From NCBI GenBank assembly GCA_033032865.1, contig JAWHQI010000305.1:992001-1056000 (forward strand): a DNA stretch of 64,000 nucleotides, read 5' to 3'. Of the stretch, positions 1-9,330 are shown piece by piece. The stretch comes from Dactylorhiza incarnata (taxonomy: Eukaryota > Streptophyta > Magnoliopsida > Asparagales > Orchidaceae). A program made the position numbers and the translations under genes. The notes beneath the pieces are model-generated. The model searched no databases, had not been told where the DNA came from, and saw only the letters and a program-made list of their open reading frames with translations. The number at the start of each line of letters is the position of its first letter. The first letter of the stretch is position 1.

Positions 1-1034
1 ACAACCAACTCCAAGTAGAAACATTGTTTTTTTGTCGTGTGGCCGTTATATAACATCACATGATTGTCCATACATCAAAATATAAAACCAAGGCACACAA
101 ACCCTATACATGAAATGATGGAATATTAAACACACTAGGCAACACATTTTTTTCCTTTTCATTTGGCTTTGGGCTTGGCCTGCTATATGCACTATCATGA
201 GCTATGCTAACCGCAATCAAATACATATAAAAAATAAATGAGAGTTAGCTATGAGCTGACCACAAATTAACCGCGTAATGACCTCGTCTCCCGGCCATCC
301 TAGCGGACTCCGTGGCGAGTCATCGCACGCCTGTAAGTACACATCACGTAGAACATGCAATATGTATGCCAACATAATAAAACACAAATTAAAGCTACTC
401 TACATATGCAAAAACTCATACATCAAACACTTTCTAGGTTGAGCAGTAAACAAAAAGAAGCCTAATATGCATTTTATATGATGATTGAGTTCGTTTGAAG
501 GTTCTCTATAACCCCTATCACTGAGCCTCGAGTTCGAAAAAGGGAGGTCGTGGCTCCTCTCCAGCGAGCTGCTTCATCTTCGTAGCAGGCTCTGACGGAA
601 GCTCGGATCCAATCCCGGTCACCACGACGACCTCAGTGGTCGAAGCTAAGTATGACAACATAAAAGGGGTTATGATCATTAATTTGTTGGTTATCTAGGG
701 AACGGGATTACCAATTTTAGATGATAAGTCTCCCACACAAAGTAAAAAACTCGCATCCCAGTCTCGCCCCTCGGGACAACGAGGAAGCTGTCGAAAAGGA
801 CCTCATAGAGAAGGTAGTCCTAGACCATCAAGTCAGTGACGACTATGAATCCTGCTCGTCGCAAGGTCGATCTGCAAAACATAATATGGCTAGTTATGAA
901 ATTTTGAGTCGTTCATGAGAACCCACAAGCTAGAGAGAGAGATATACCTCGTTGACATGACAAAGAGGAACTACCAAGGGTTTGTCCTCAAGCGGTGCAG
1001 GTCTCGCAACAGAAGCGACATGCTTTGCTAGTTA

Positions 1035-1037
<3 letters not shown>
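1..1037. other. Unassigned non-coding stretch
   Basis: No gene, RNA or repeat is recognised here. The only open frame (721-918, plus, 65 codons) resembles no family I know and has no gene context. The stretch may be old retrotransposon sequence, because recognisable copia remnants begin near 1.6 kb. Confidence 0.4.
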
Positions 1038-1067
<30 letters not shown>

Positions 1068-1079
1068 CACACACACACA
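1038..1079. repeat. Poly-C run followed by (AC)n microsatellite
   Basis: A run of about 29 C residues passes directly into an AC dinucleotide repeat. Homopolymers of this length are prone to length error in sequencing, so the exact count is uncertain. Confidence 0.95.
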
Positions 1080-1617
1080 GACTCACTTTGGCCTTATCTA
1101 GAACGAGCTCCTCGCTAGACTGGGTAGAGACCTGACCCCTTTCTCATCCTCTACCTGTCCTTTTTATTCTAGCGCATGTTGTCTTCGTGAGATCGACTAG
1201 ACGAGGCTCTCACAAAACTTACCAAGTCCAACTGTGGCAGGAAAATTCAAAGTGCTGAGGCCAAAGTCATGCATGTCGCGTCCTGAGGGTTGCAACCATA
1301 TTCAGGTTGTCCTAAAATGCACGGTGACGAGGACAAAGGGTGCTTTGAACTCCATGGTTATCTCACTTGGTACAAGGGAAAGGGTATCGAGCTCTCAATT
1401 TGATGGGACTCGCAACACAGTGAACCCACCAAACAAGGCCAGAGTAATGTTGCCAGAGCCGTGTCCATGTATCATCATCCTGAGACCGACATGAATTCAA
1501 GCCTACCTAATTTGTCGCATGAACACGTTTAGAAACTACGCTGTCTTCTCAGACCATACCATTGAAGGGCGCCGGATAAGCTCTCTAGTAATATTGCCTT
1601 TGACATCCCCAACTTGA
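1080..1617. other. Unassigned stretch before the copia relic
   Basis: No convincing gene. The 86-codon plus-strand frame at 1234-1494 has no recognisable domain. The sequence may be decayed gag DNA of the copia relic that follows, but nothing diagnostic is visible. Confidence 0.35.
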
Positions 1618-1682
1618 ATAATTCTTGACGGCGGGATCTCGAATCACATGACAGCTTGGAGAGATTTGTTACGAGAACTCAG
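1618..1682 (+). pseudogene. Copia protease-region scrap
   Basis: Translation from 1621 gives ILDGGISNHMTAW, close to the plant Ty1-copia aspartic protease motif (Asp-Ser-Gly-Ala followed by an Asn-His-Met-Thr context). The catalytic signature is degenerate: the Ser and Ala positions are changed. The scrap stops where an LTR-start copy begins at 1683. Normally integrase and reverse transcriptase would follow; both are missing before the RNase H relic at 1863. Confidence 0.55.
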
Positions 1683-1767
1683 TTAGAATTGAAGTGAGCT
1701 AGCGTCAGCGCTAGCACGGGCACCTAGAGCGGGTGATAAGTCCCGCACTCCCCCTTCAACAAAAACC
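1683..1767 (+). repeat. Displaced copy of the copia LTR start
   Basis: This matches the LTR beginning at 2410 almost base for base, one visible difference being cagcgtcag versus cagcgccag. It continues through cactcccccttcaac, whereas the 2410 LTR is interrupted at that point by the 2480-3297 insertion. It therefore preserves the uninterrupted (empty) version of that target site. Confidence 0.75.
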
Positions 1768-1818
1768 GGTTTTTGTTGAAGGGGGAGTGCGGGACTTATC
1801 ACCCGCTCTAGGTGCCCG
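1717..1818. repeat. Perfect 102-bp palindrome
   Basis: The two 51-bp arms (1717-1767 and 1768-1818) are exact reverse complements with no spacer; the centre is ccgg at 1766-1769. The left arm is LTR-start sequence, so the right arm is an inverted copy of the same LTR segment. It lies between the protease scrap and the RNase H relic. Confidence 0.95.
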
Positions 1819-1862
1819 CCTCTGCTCCCCCCAAAGGGCTGCAGCCCAACACGGCCCTATCT

Positions 1863-2415
1863 GCTCTAGTACGTGAAGGGAACCCTTGAGATAGGGTTGT
1901 CCTATGAAGAGAAGTCTGACTTCAAGCTGCATGGGCACACAGATGCAGACTACGGAGGTGACGCTGATGATCGCAAGTCAACATCAGGTTACGTGTTCTT
2001 GTGTGGAGCATCTGCTATCTCGTGGTGTAGCAAGAAGCAGGACTTAATTTCCCTTTCTACCACGGAGACCGAGTACAAGGCGTCGTCCTTAGCAGCTCAG
2101 GAGTGTGTCTGGCTAAGGAGACTAGTGGAGGATGTGGACGAGGAGGTCAACGAACCTACTGTGCTACGCGGGGACAATGAGAGTGCATTGAAACTGGTAA
2201 CCAATCCAGTATGTCATGCAAGGACCAAGCACATTGAGATCGAGCATCACTTCATCAGAGAGAAGGTGCTGGGTGGCTTGATCGTTGTGGAGCATGTGCG
2301 GAGTGAAGACAACCTTGCGGATATATTCACGAAGCCCCTATCTGCGGGGCCGTTCCGGAGGCTTCGCTCGTTGCTTGGAGTTGTTCCCAGAGCTCACTTC
2401 AAGGGGGAGTGTTAG
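1863..2415 (+). pseudogene. Ty1-copia RNase H / pol C-terminus relic
   Basis: The frame encodes the end of a copia polyprotein. It contains the RNase H signatures [17 protein letters not shown], the ISWCSKKQ and STTETEY segments, the H(I/V)xxxHHFIREK block and the terminal ADIFTKPL motif. RNase H would degrade the RNA strand of the RNA:DNA hybrid during retrotransposition. All pol sequence upstream of the final ~180 codons is absent, replaced by palindrome sequence, so it cannot be functional. The stop codon overlaps the LTR start, as in many copia elements. The polypurine tract and LTR follow directly, confirming plus orientation. Confidence 0.9.
2401..2409 (+). other. Polypurine tract of copia relic
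   Basis: The sequence aagggggag lies directly before the TGTTAG start of the LTR at 2410, the expected place for the plus-strand DNA primer of a copia element. Confidence 0.8.
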
Positions 2416-2479
2416 AATTGAAGTGAGCTAGCGCCAGCGCTAGCACGGGCACCTAGAGCGGGTGATAAGTCCCGCACTC

Positions 2480-2907
2480 TGATGCAGGACGTCGGGGCCC
2501 CGCCGCACCCCGTGGCTTCACACCAGCTAGCGGACCACGGCCAAGCACTCCTGCCAGAAGGACTGCAGTCCAGGCACCCCAACCCGTCTCCGCGCCTGTT
2601 CTTAGCGCGGCGGGTTGTTGAGGCTGGGGCTCGATCCCCAGACCTCCTTGATAAGAACCTCTCCTAACAGGCCTTATCACCAACTGACCAGCCTGCAGGT
2701 CAGTTGGTGATAAGGCCTGTTAGGAGAGGTTCTTATCAAGGAGGTCTGGGTATTGAGCCCCAGCCTCAACAACCCGCCGCGCTGAGAACAGGCGCGGAGA
2801 TGGGTTGGGGTGCCTGGACTGCAGTCCTTCTGGCAGGCGTGCTTGGCCGTGGTCCGCTAGCTGGTGTGAAGCCACGGGGTGCGGCGGGGCCCCAGCGTCC
2901 TGCATCA
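2480..2907. repeat. Fold-back unit 1, ~210-bp inverted arms
   Basis: 2480-2689 is the inverted complement of 2698-2907 with scattered mismatches and no net indel. Both arms carry tRNA-like sequence: caggttggt-type and cgatcccc-type boxes, in mirrored orientation. Confidence 0.9.
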
Positions 2908-2923
2908 AAAAAGTGCACTTTTA

Positions 2924-3297
2924 TGATGCAGACCAGGCGTCACACCCAGCCCGCTCCCCTGGCGCCTGGAGTCACGCCAGGCGGGGAGTCACACCCGCTC
3001 CAGGGGTCCACCCGGGCATCGCACCCGTATGGCTTTAATCAAGTCCGGCTCAGTTGGTGATGAGAGTCCGCCTGAGGACTTCTTATCAAGGAGGTGCAGG
3101 GATCGAATCCCGGCCTCAACAACCCGCTGGCGCCTGTGGTGGGCCCCGGAGACGGGTTGGGGTGTCCGGTCCGCGGACTTGATTAAAGCCATACGGGTGC
3201 GATGCCCGGGTGGACCCCTGGAGCGGGTGTGACTCCCCGCCTGGTGTGACTCCAGGCGCCAGGGGAGCGGGCTGGGTGTGACGCCTGGCCTGCATCA
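2924..3297. repeat. Fold-back unit 2, ~124-bp inverted arms
   Basis: 2924-3047 pairs with 3174-3297 as an inverted repeat with few mismatches. The 126-bp loop (3048-3173) holds a tRNA-related segment and is homologous to the inner half of unit 1. Confidence 0.9.
3047..3118 (+). other. tRNA-like segment with Pol III A and B boxes
   Basis: ggctcagttggtga (3047-3060) resembles an A box and ggatcgaatcc (3100-3110) is an excellent B box (consensus GGTTCGANTCC), about 45 nt apart. The B box is flanked by cagg/cccgg pairing like a T arm. No full acceptor stem or CCA-proximal pairing is evident, so I call it tRNA-derived (SINE-head-like), not a functional tRNA. Confidence 0.5.
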
Positions 3298-3808
3298 CAC
3301 TCCCCCTTCAACAAACTCAAAGTAACAAGCCCATTACTTGTTTACACGCCTAATGGGTTCTTTGACCGCGGCAACTTGATTGCTGCACCAATTTGTCAAA
3401 TCGCGTTTATTGATGAGCTTTGTGTGATAAATGGTCGTACTTGAGCGGGTGAGTCTATTGTTTTGCGCATATCAAGACACATTTAGCCTTGAAGGTGGAG
3501 CAATCAGATTCACACATAATTTGGCATAGATGCTAGGGACATCAGTTTAGTCAACATCTATTTTTCTATTCAAGAACTTGATTGTTGTTGGGTTGTTCCG
3601 AGCGCATCATTATTTGTTGAGAACATGATTGTTGGCGGGGGTCCAAGCGCCGCACGAAAGCACACCTTATTGTTGGAGATATGGAGACTGATCGTACTGG
3701 CGATTCAACCACTACTTTTCGCGGGGGTTGGGGGCAGCTCCCCCGAAGCAATTTTTTGGGCATAGATATTTATGTAATTTCATTATTACGGTTGCCCTAG
3801 ACTTCAAG

Positions 3809-3817
3809 TATAAAAGG
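3809..3817 (+). promoter_or_regulatory. LTR TATA box
   Basis: tataaaagg lies about 160 nt upstream of the estimated LTR end, the normal place for the U3 core promoter of a copia LTR. Confidence 0.6.
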
Positions 3818-3975
3818 ACTTCTTTGCATCTCGCTTCTGTAACTGAAAAGAAATAGTAAAAACCCTAGTGCATGTGGCCCTGAACGTAGGCAACGTTGTC
3901 AAACCACGTAAATCTGTGTGTTTTTTCTGCGTTGATTTATTGTTCTTTCTTCGTTGTTTCCGATTTTCGTTCCTA

Positions 3976-4271
3976 AGACTTATATGAGCATGGACGAAAG
4001 TATTGTTGCGGCTATACGGAGGGCACGGCCGTTGCCCGGAGGTACCGATGTAGAAGTGGACTCTCATGCATGATTGTTCGTATTATTATACGTATAATAC
4101 TTGCTCGGGTTTATCTCTGTTCAATGAAGTTTAGCGAGGTTTGGGGATTTTTTTTGTACTGCTTGTATAGAATCTGAGGGGCCGGTGATAGGCATGGCTT
4201 GCATTTCCCAACTTCCCTTGTGAGGAATAACAGCAAATATGCCAAGTAAAAAGGGTGTGACTTTGGAGCCC
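3976..4271. other. Unassigned stretch
   Basis: Nothing recognised between the copia LTR and the pentanucleotide repeat. Confidence 0.4.
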
Positions 4272-4388
4272 TTCAATTCAATTCAATTCAATTCAATTCA
4301 ATTCAATTCAATTCAATTCAATTCAATTCAATTCAATACAATTCAATTCAATTCAATTCAATTCAATTCAATACAATTCAATTCAATT
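4272..4388. repeat. (ATTCA)n pentanucleotide microsatellite
   Basis: About 23 tandem copies of a 5-bp unit (attca/caatt), with a few ataca variants. Confidence 0.95.
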
Positions 4389-4910
4389 ATGGGGTCAGTA
4401 ATTAATGGCATATGATGCTCCATATTGATTAATTAATAACCATCTGGCCATATTTAATTGAATAATTAATTATAATTAACCTACCTTAATATTGTTAGAT
4501 CATGTATAATTATATAAATAAAACATTTTGCAAAGGCTTAATCAGGTTCTCGGTTCGGTTCCGGGTATCCAACTATAAGAATTAAGAACCGAACAGAATA
4601 GTCGGTTTTGAAATAATTGGAACGGGAACTGAACCGAGACCCGCGAGAAGCGACCCTAACTGCTAGGTTCGGGTCGGTTCTCGATTCGATCTTCGGTTGT
4701 TCTCACCCTCGGTGCATTGGCGAGACCCTGCACTGTCGAGGCGAACCGTTCCTGCGATTTGAGCAGAGTCAAGAGTCAGGCCTTTGAAATTCCGATCTGA
4801 ATCGGATAGATTTAGGGACCGGAGCCCCATCAAACCTCATAATTTTGTAATGTAATATTGAGGTTAAATCTTTAAGAAAATATAATCCAAATATATTATT
4901 ATTGATGGTT
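4389..4910. other. Unassigned AT-rich stretch
   Basis: No gene. 4540-4700 is rich in ggttcgg/ccgaac words that could pair with each other, but no clear element boundary is visible. Confidence 0.4.
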
Positions 4911-4913
4911 TTA

Positions 4914-6668
4914 TGGTCTGTTTGGGAGGGCTTTTTTAGCTCATTTTTATTTTCTGAAAAACGTCACCGTAAATAACAAATCGTTTGGATTGTCTACCGG
5001 TGGGAAAAACTACCGTGGAAAACTTCTTTATCTCCTCTTTTTGAAAAGTCACTTGTCCCCTATTTTTCATCCTTTTCGAACAGCATTTTCTCATCCCGAT
5101 ACAAGGTTAGCGCATTTTCCTCCCGAGCGCAAAATTTTCCCTCGTGCGAGCATTTTTCTGCCCGGGCGAGCATTTCTTCGCCCATGGACGCATTTTGGGC
5201 CCGGACGCGAATTTATCGCTCGGTCGCATAATTTTTTCCCGGTTGCAAATTATTCGCCCGGTCTCGCATAGTTTCGCCCGGGCGCACATTTTTCACCCGG
5301 ACGCTTTTTTCGCCCGGGCACGCATTTTTCGCCCGGGCACATTTTTCGCAAGGGCGCGCATTTTTCGCCCGGGCGAGCATTTTTTGCACGAGCGCACATT
5401 TTTCGCGGGGGCACACATTTTTCACCCTGGCGCACATTTTCGCCTCGACGCGCATTTTTCGCCCGGACTCGCATTTTTTCGCTGGGGTGAGCATTTTTCG
5501 TCGGAGCGTGCATTTTTCGTGCGGGCGCACATTATTTCGAGCGGGCGCGTTTTTCGCCCGACGCGCAATTTTCGCCCCAGGCGGGCATTTTTCGCCCCAG
5601 CTGCGCATTTTTTGCCCGCGCTGTCATTTTTCGCTGGTGCGCGCATTTTTCGTCGAGCGCACATTTTTCGTCCAGGGGCGCATTTTTCATCCGAGCGCGC
5701 ATTTTTCACCTGGACGCGCATTTTCGCCGACGACCCATTTTTTCGCCAGGTTGCTCATTTTTCGCCCGAACAAGTATTTTTCGCCCGGGCGCACATTTGT
5801 CTCTCGTACGCCCATTTTTCGCCCGGGCACGCAGTTTTCTCCCGAACACTCATTTTTCGCCCTGACTCACATTTTTTTCGCCCGGGTGCACATTTTTCGC
5901 ACGAGCGCATTTTTCGCCCGGACGCACATTTTTTGCCCGAACGCTCATTTTTCGTTCGGGCGCGCATTTTTTTGTCCGGGCGCGCATTTTTTTCCCCGAA
6001 GCGCATTTTTCGCACGTGCGCGCATTTTTCGTCCGGGTGAGAAGTCTTCGCCCGAGCGCGCATTTTTCGCCCAGACGCTCTTTTTTCTCCCGGGCGAGAA
6101 AATGCGAGCCCGGGCCAAAAAACTGCGTTCGGGCGAAAAATGCGCGTCCGGGCGAAAAATACGTGCCCGGACGAAAAATGTGTGCACCAACGTAAAATGA
6201 GAGCACGGGCCAAAAATGCGCGCCCGTGGCAAAAAAAGGCGCTCCCGGGGCAAAAAATGAGTACCCCAGAGAAAAATGTGTGTTCGGGCGAAATACGCGC
6301 GCCCAGGCGAAAAATGCTCGCCCGGGCGAAATACGCGCACCCGGGCGAAATATGCGCGCTCGGGCGTAATATGCTCGCCCGAGCGAAAAATAACACGTCC
6401 GAGTAAAAAATTCGCGCTCGGGCGCTCATTTTCCCCTCGGCGCGCATTTTTCTTCCCCGACGCGCATTTTTAATAAAAAAAAAGTTAACGCAGCGATGAT
6501 TTGGCAAACAGTTCAATAATAAAGTGATTCTAATGTTTGAAAATCTCTCCAAAAAAAGTTCACTCAAACATATATTTTTTTGCAATAGATATTTCGAAAA
6601 GCAACTTTTTCTACCATCCTTTTGCCACCATTCTTTTTCCTTTCTGAAAAGTCCTCCCAAACTGACTC
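4914..6668. mobile_element. PIF/Harbinger-type element with minisatellite core
   Basis: The 5' end tggtctgtttgggagg and the reverse complement of the 3' end (gagtcagtttgggagg) form terminal inverted repeats. They are flanked by TTA on both sides (4911-4913 and 6669-6671), the 3-bp target duplication typical of PIF/Harbinger. The TIRs extend imperfectly inward (cttttt/ctgaaaag blocks). No transposase is encoded. The interior 5.1-6.5 kb is a CG-rich tandem repeat. It is therefore a non-autonomous, MITE-like element enlarged by internal repeat growth. Confidence 0.7.
5110..6470. repeat. Degenerate ~18-20 bp CG-rich minisatellite, both orientations
   Basis: More than 60 degenerate copies of a unit like gcgcatttttcgcccggg. 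From 5110 to about 6095 the units read attttTCGCCCGGG on the plus strand; from about 6095 to 6415 they read in the opposite orientation (gggcgaaaaatgcg); from about 6420 they revert. The long frames in all six readings (up to ~300 codons) are artefacts of a stop-poor repeat and should not be taken as genes. Confidence 0.9.
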
Positions 6669-6671
6669 TTA

Positions 6672-8117
6672 GAAAATAAAAAAAAAATTGAACAACGGAT
6701 ACAATTGATATTTAGTTACAGTACTTGAAAAATGATGAAATTTCCTTAAAAATCAATTCTATTTTTTATAAAAAAAATGCAGACTCTATTTTTTATCTAT
6801 TTGAAATCATCGATCCCTCAAAACATCATTTTATGTTTGAGACCGACACAAATAACCCTAAACCTGCCGATATAAGTCTTCATGATTAAAATTTATATAA
6901 GCACATTAAAAATCTCATATTAAGATACAAGTACCTAGTCGGGAAAAATAAATAATTTATACTAAATTGAAATATTATATTGTTTTTTTAATTTTCTTTA
7001 CCTACTATCCACCTAGCAATTACTTTCCTCACTATCAAATTTTCAAATATATATATATATATATTATCTGCTTCAAACTATTTAATAATTTGCTCATTAT
7101 ACCTTGTGAATTTATTTAAGTAAATTTTTATTAATCTAATTTTATTCCTTATAATTTATTGTTACAAGTAGCAACTTACTACATAAAAAAACACATTAAA
7201 TCTCAAAAATAATACACAAATGATATTAATTCTTAGTTGTTATTTTAACTTTGTATAAGGAAGAAATTAAAATGCACAGTATGAGAGTACTCCTATAAGT
7301 ATTAATTGAAGCAAATATATAACATTGATTTTTTTTATATGAAAAATACGAGTCTACAAGTCTTTTTCTATTCATTAGTTAGGAAAATTTACTTATATAA
7401 CAATCAAACAACAACACTCAAGGCTTCATCACATCATAGTGGGGTTGTCTATATGCATACTGATATAAAAATATATGTGATTTTTTTTTAATGCATGAGT
7501 AGAATCGAGATTTTTTGTTCACATCCGATTCTATACCTTAGACACATGTGTCATTTATAAGTCGGAATCTTACATACATAATTAGTTTTTTGATTTTGAG
7601 TGGTACCCGTCCGAATTACACCGAGTGACAGAAACGGGGCTTCGTACCTACGATCAATCGCGACAGTACCTTGACTGTGATAGATTCGGGGCTCCGCCCC
7701 TATCAATTATTTGATGCAACTTAAAATACATATAATATTAATTAATCAACTTTAATAAAGTTGATTGGTTTAATAGTAGCTCCTCCAAAATATCGTTGAC
7801 ATGCCTAATGAGAGTCTACCATAGTAGGTATAGAAGCTACACTAACTTTTTTTTGGATTTGAATGGATTTTCATAATTACTTTTAATTTTAGGAGAGAGT
7901 GTAATTACTTGAATGGATATTGTATTTTAAATTTTTTTTTTTTGAAAAAGATTAAAATATATGTCAAATCATTAAAATATAAAAATAAAGACATAATTGA
8001 CATTTTTGAATGTTTAACCAAAGACAATTTTTCCCTTTTAATATTGTAAAGATAACAATGAGGGCATAATTGTTATTTTTGAATGTTTAACCAAAAAAAA
8101 CAACCTTCCCTTTTAAT
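6672..8117. other. AT-rich intergenic DNA
   Basis: No gene is supported. It contains a short (TA)n at about 7048-7064 and a ggggctccgcccc hairpin near 7689, but no open frame of substance. Confidence 0.5.
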
Positions 8118-8286
8118 ATTGTATATATATAAGAAAATTATATATATTTATTATATATATATATAAGAAAATTATATATATTTATTATATATATATAAGA
8201 AAATTATATATATTTATATATTATATATATAAGAAAATTATATATATTTATTATATATATATAAGAAAATTATATATATTTATATC
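8118..8286. repeat. AT-rich tandem repeat, ~32-40 bp unit
   Basis: About five copies of a unit containing ataagaaaattatatatattta separated by tatatatata runs. Confidence 0.85.
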
Positions 8287-9203
8287 TATACTAATATATA
8301 AATATATTAAGTTATGGTGTAACCCGGTCCACCAGCGAATATAAGCCGTCGGATGAAGATTCAAATGATCCTATCCATTCGCAGGTGGTCTGCGAATAAC
8401 TTTTCAGTTTTGCGCTGGTTGGCTATTCGCAGACCACTATTTTGCGCCGGTTGGCTATTCGCATACCACCTGCGTAGAGTTTTTTTCGAAAAATTATAAT
8501 AAAATATCGTATAAATAATTTAAAAATTGAAAAATATTTATTAAAAAAAGGCAAAAAATGATATAATCTTAAAAAATAAATTAAACCAAAAATTTAAAAT
8601 AAGCCCGCCGATTGGGAACGGGCGAAGCACGCCGCCGCGGACAGGTACTGACATGCGGGACACGGGGGGCCCCCCGTGCACTGTCACTCATATATATATA
8701 TATATATAATTTTCTTATAATTAATGATAGGACGGTTTAATATCTTGCCTTCCACACCCTCAACCAACTAACCATCTAATTTGATCAACCCAGGGACAAT
8801 TGCGTGCCTAACAAATTTCCCTTAATACCCCTCACATTTTCCCATTTTTACCCATGTATTATATATCATATATAAGGTTTTTATTGCCTTCGGCAATCAG
8901 TGATTTCAACGTCCTCTCCATCATTCCACCGTATTCGGTCAAATTTCATTTTTCTAAATAATATCTAAAAATATATAAATAATATATATATGTCATATAT
9001 TAAAAGTATTAAGTTAAATACTTCTAAAAATAATATTAATCGGTTACACATACGTATTCGTCTCAATAAGACAATAACATTGTGCTGATATTATTTTACA
9101 ACATAAAGCAATAAACCAGTAGAGAGGGTAAAAGAGTAATTTAACTATATTAATTATAAGAATTATAAATTAAAAATTATAAAAAAATACGAGAGAGGGA
9201 GAT
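8287..9203. other. Upstream region of the bHLH gene; possible Helitron-like debris
   Basis: At 8285 the text tctatactaatatataaa resembles a plant Helitron 5' terminus, and 8661-8678 is a perfect 18-bp GC palindrome. No CTRR end follows the hairpin, so the assignment is weak. 8700-9200 is AT-rich and may contain promoter elements of the bHLH gene. Confidence 0.25.
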
Positions 9204-9210
9204 TATAAAA
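9204..9210 (+). promoter_or_regulatory. Candidate TATA box of bHLH gene
   Basis: TATAAAA lies 121 nt upstream of the ATG at 9331, which would leave a leader of roughly 90 nt. Position and sequence fit a plant core promoter; transcription start is not proven. Confidence 0.45.
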
Positions 9211-9330
9211 CATATTATTTCACCTTAAACTAACTTCACCAACCAAAAGACAGAAGAGAAACCCCAACGGCCAACACCCCTGTTCATCTTCCTCCTCTGT
9301 TGCAGGCGGAGAACGAAGAAGATTCCGGCG

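Larger units (their letters stand above)
2480..3297. mobile_element. 818-bp two-unit fold-back element with TSD
   Basis: This segment sits in the LTR between direct repeats cactc (2475-2479 and 3298-3302). The uninterrupted target is preserved at 1741-1760. It begins TGATGCAGG and ends CCTGCATCA. Inside are two hairpins. Unit 1 (2480-2907) has ~210-bp imperfect arms and an 8-nt loop. Unit 2 (2924-3297) has ~124-bp arms and a 126-bp loop. A 16-bp linker (2908-2923) centred on gtgcac makes the junction itself near-palindromic. No protein is encoded. The TG...CA ends and 5-bp duplication suggest LTR-type (integrase-mediated) insertion, but the two units are inverted hairpins rather than direct LTRs. 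A fold-back DNA element is the alternative. Confidence 0.8.
2410..3975 (+). repeat. Copia 3' LTR, interrupted; 3' border approximate
   Basis: The LTR starts TGTTAGAATTG after a polypurine tract. It is interrupted by the 2480-3297 insertion and resumes at 3298. A TATA box (tataaaagg, 3809-3817) is followed by typical plant copia R/U5 sequence, including the gaacgtaggcaacgttg and aaccacgtaaatctgtgtg stretches. No partner LTR is in the window, so the end near 3975 is an estimate. Without the insertion the LTR would be about 0.75 kb. Confidence 0.7.

Noticed and set aside
3047..3118. Functional tRNA gene
   Set aside because: A and B boxes are present, but no complete cloverleaf or acceptor stem could be paired.
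5144..6660. Several overlapping frames of 120-300 codons on both strands
   Set aside because: They are different frames of one ~20-bp minisatellite, with Arg/Phe/Ala-repetitive translations and no homology.
7675..7720. Rho-independent-type terminator (ggggctccgcccct hairpin)
   Set aside because: Nuclear plant DNA does not use such terminators; more likely transposon debris, shared with 41.6 kb.
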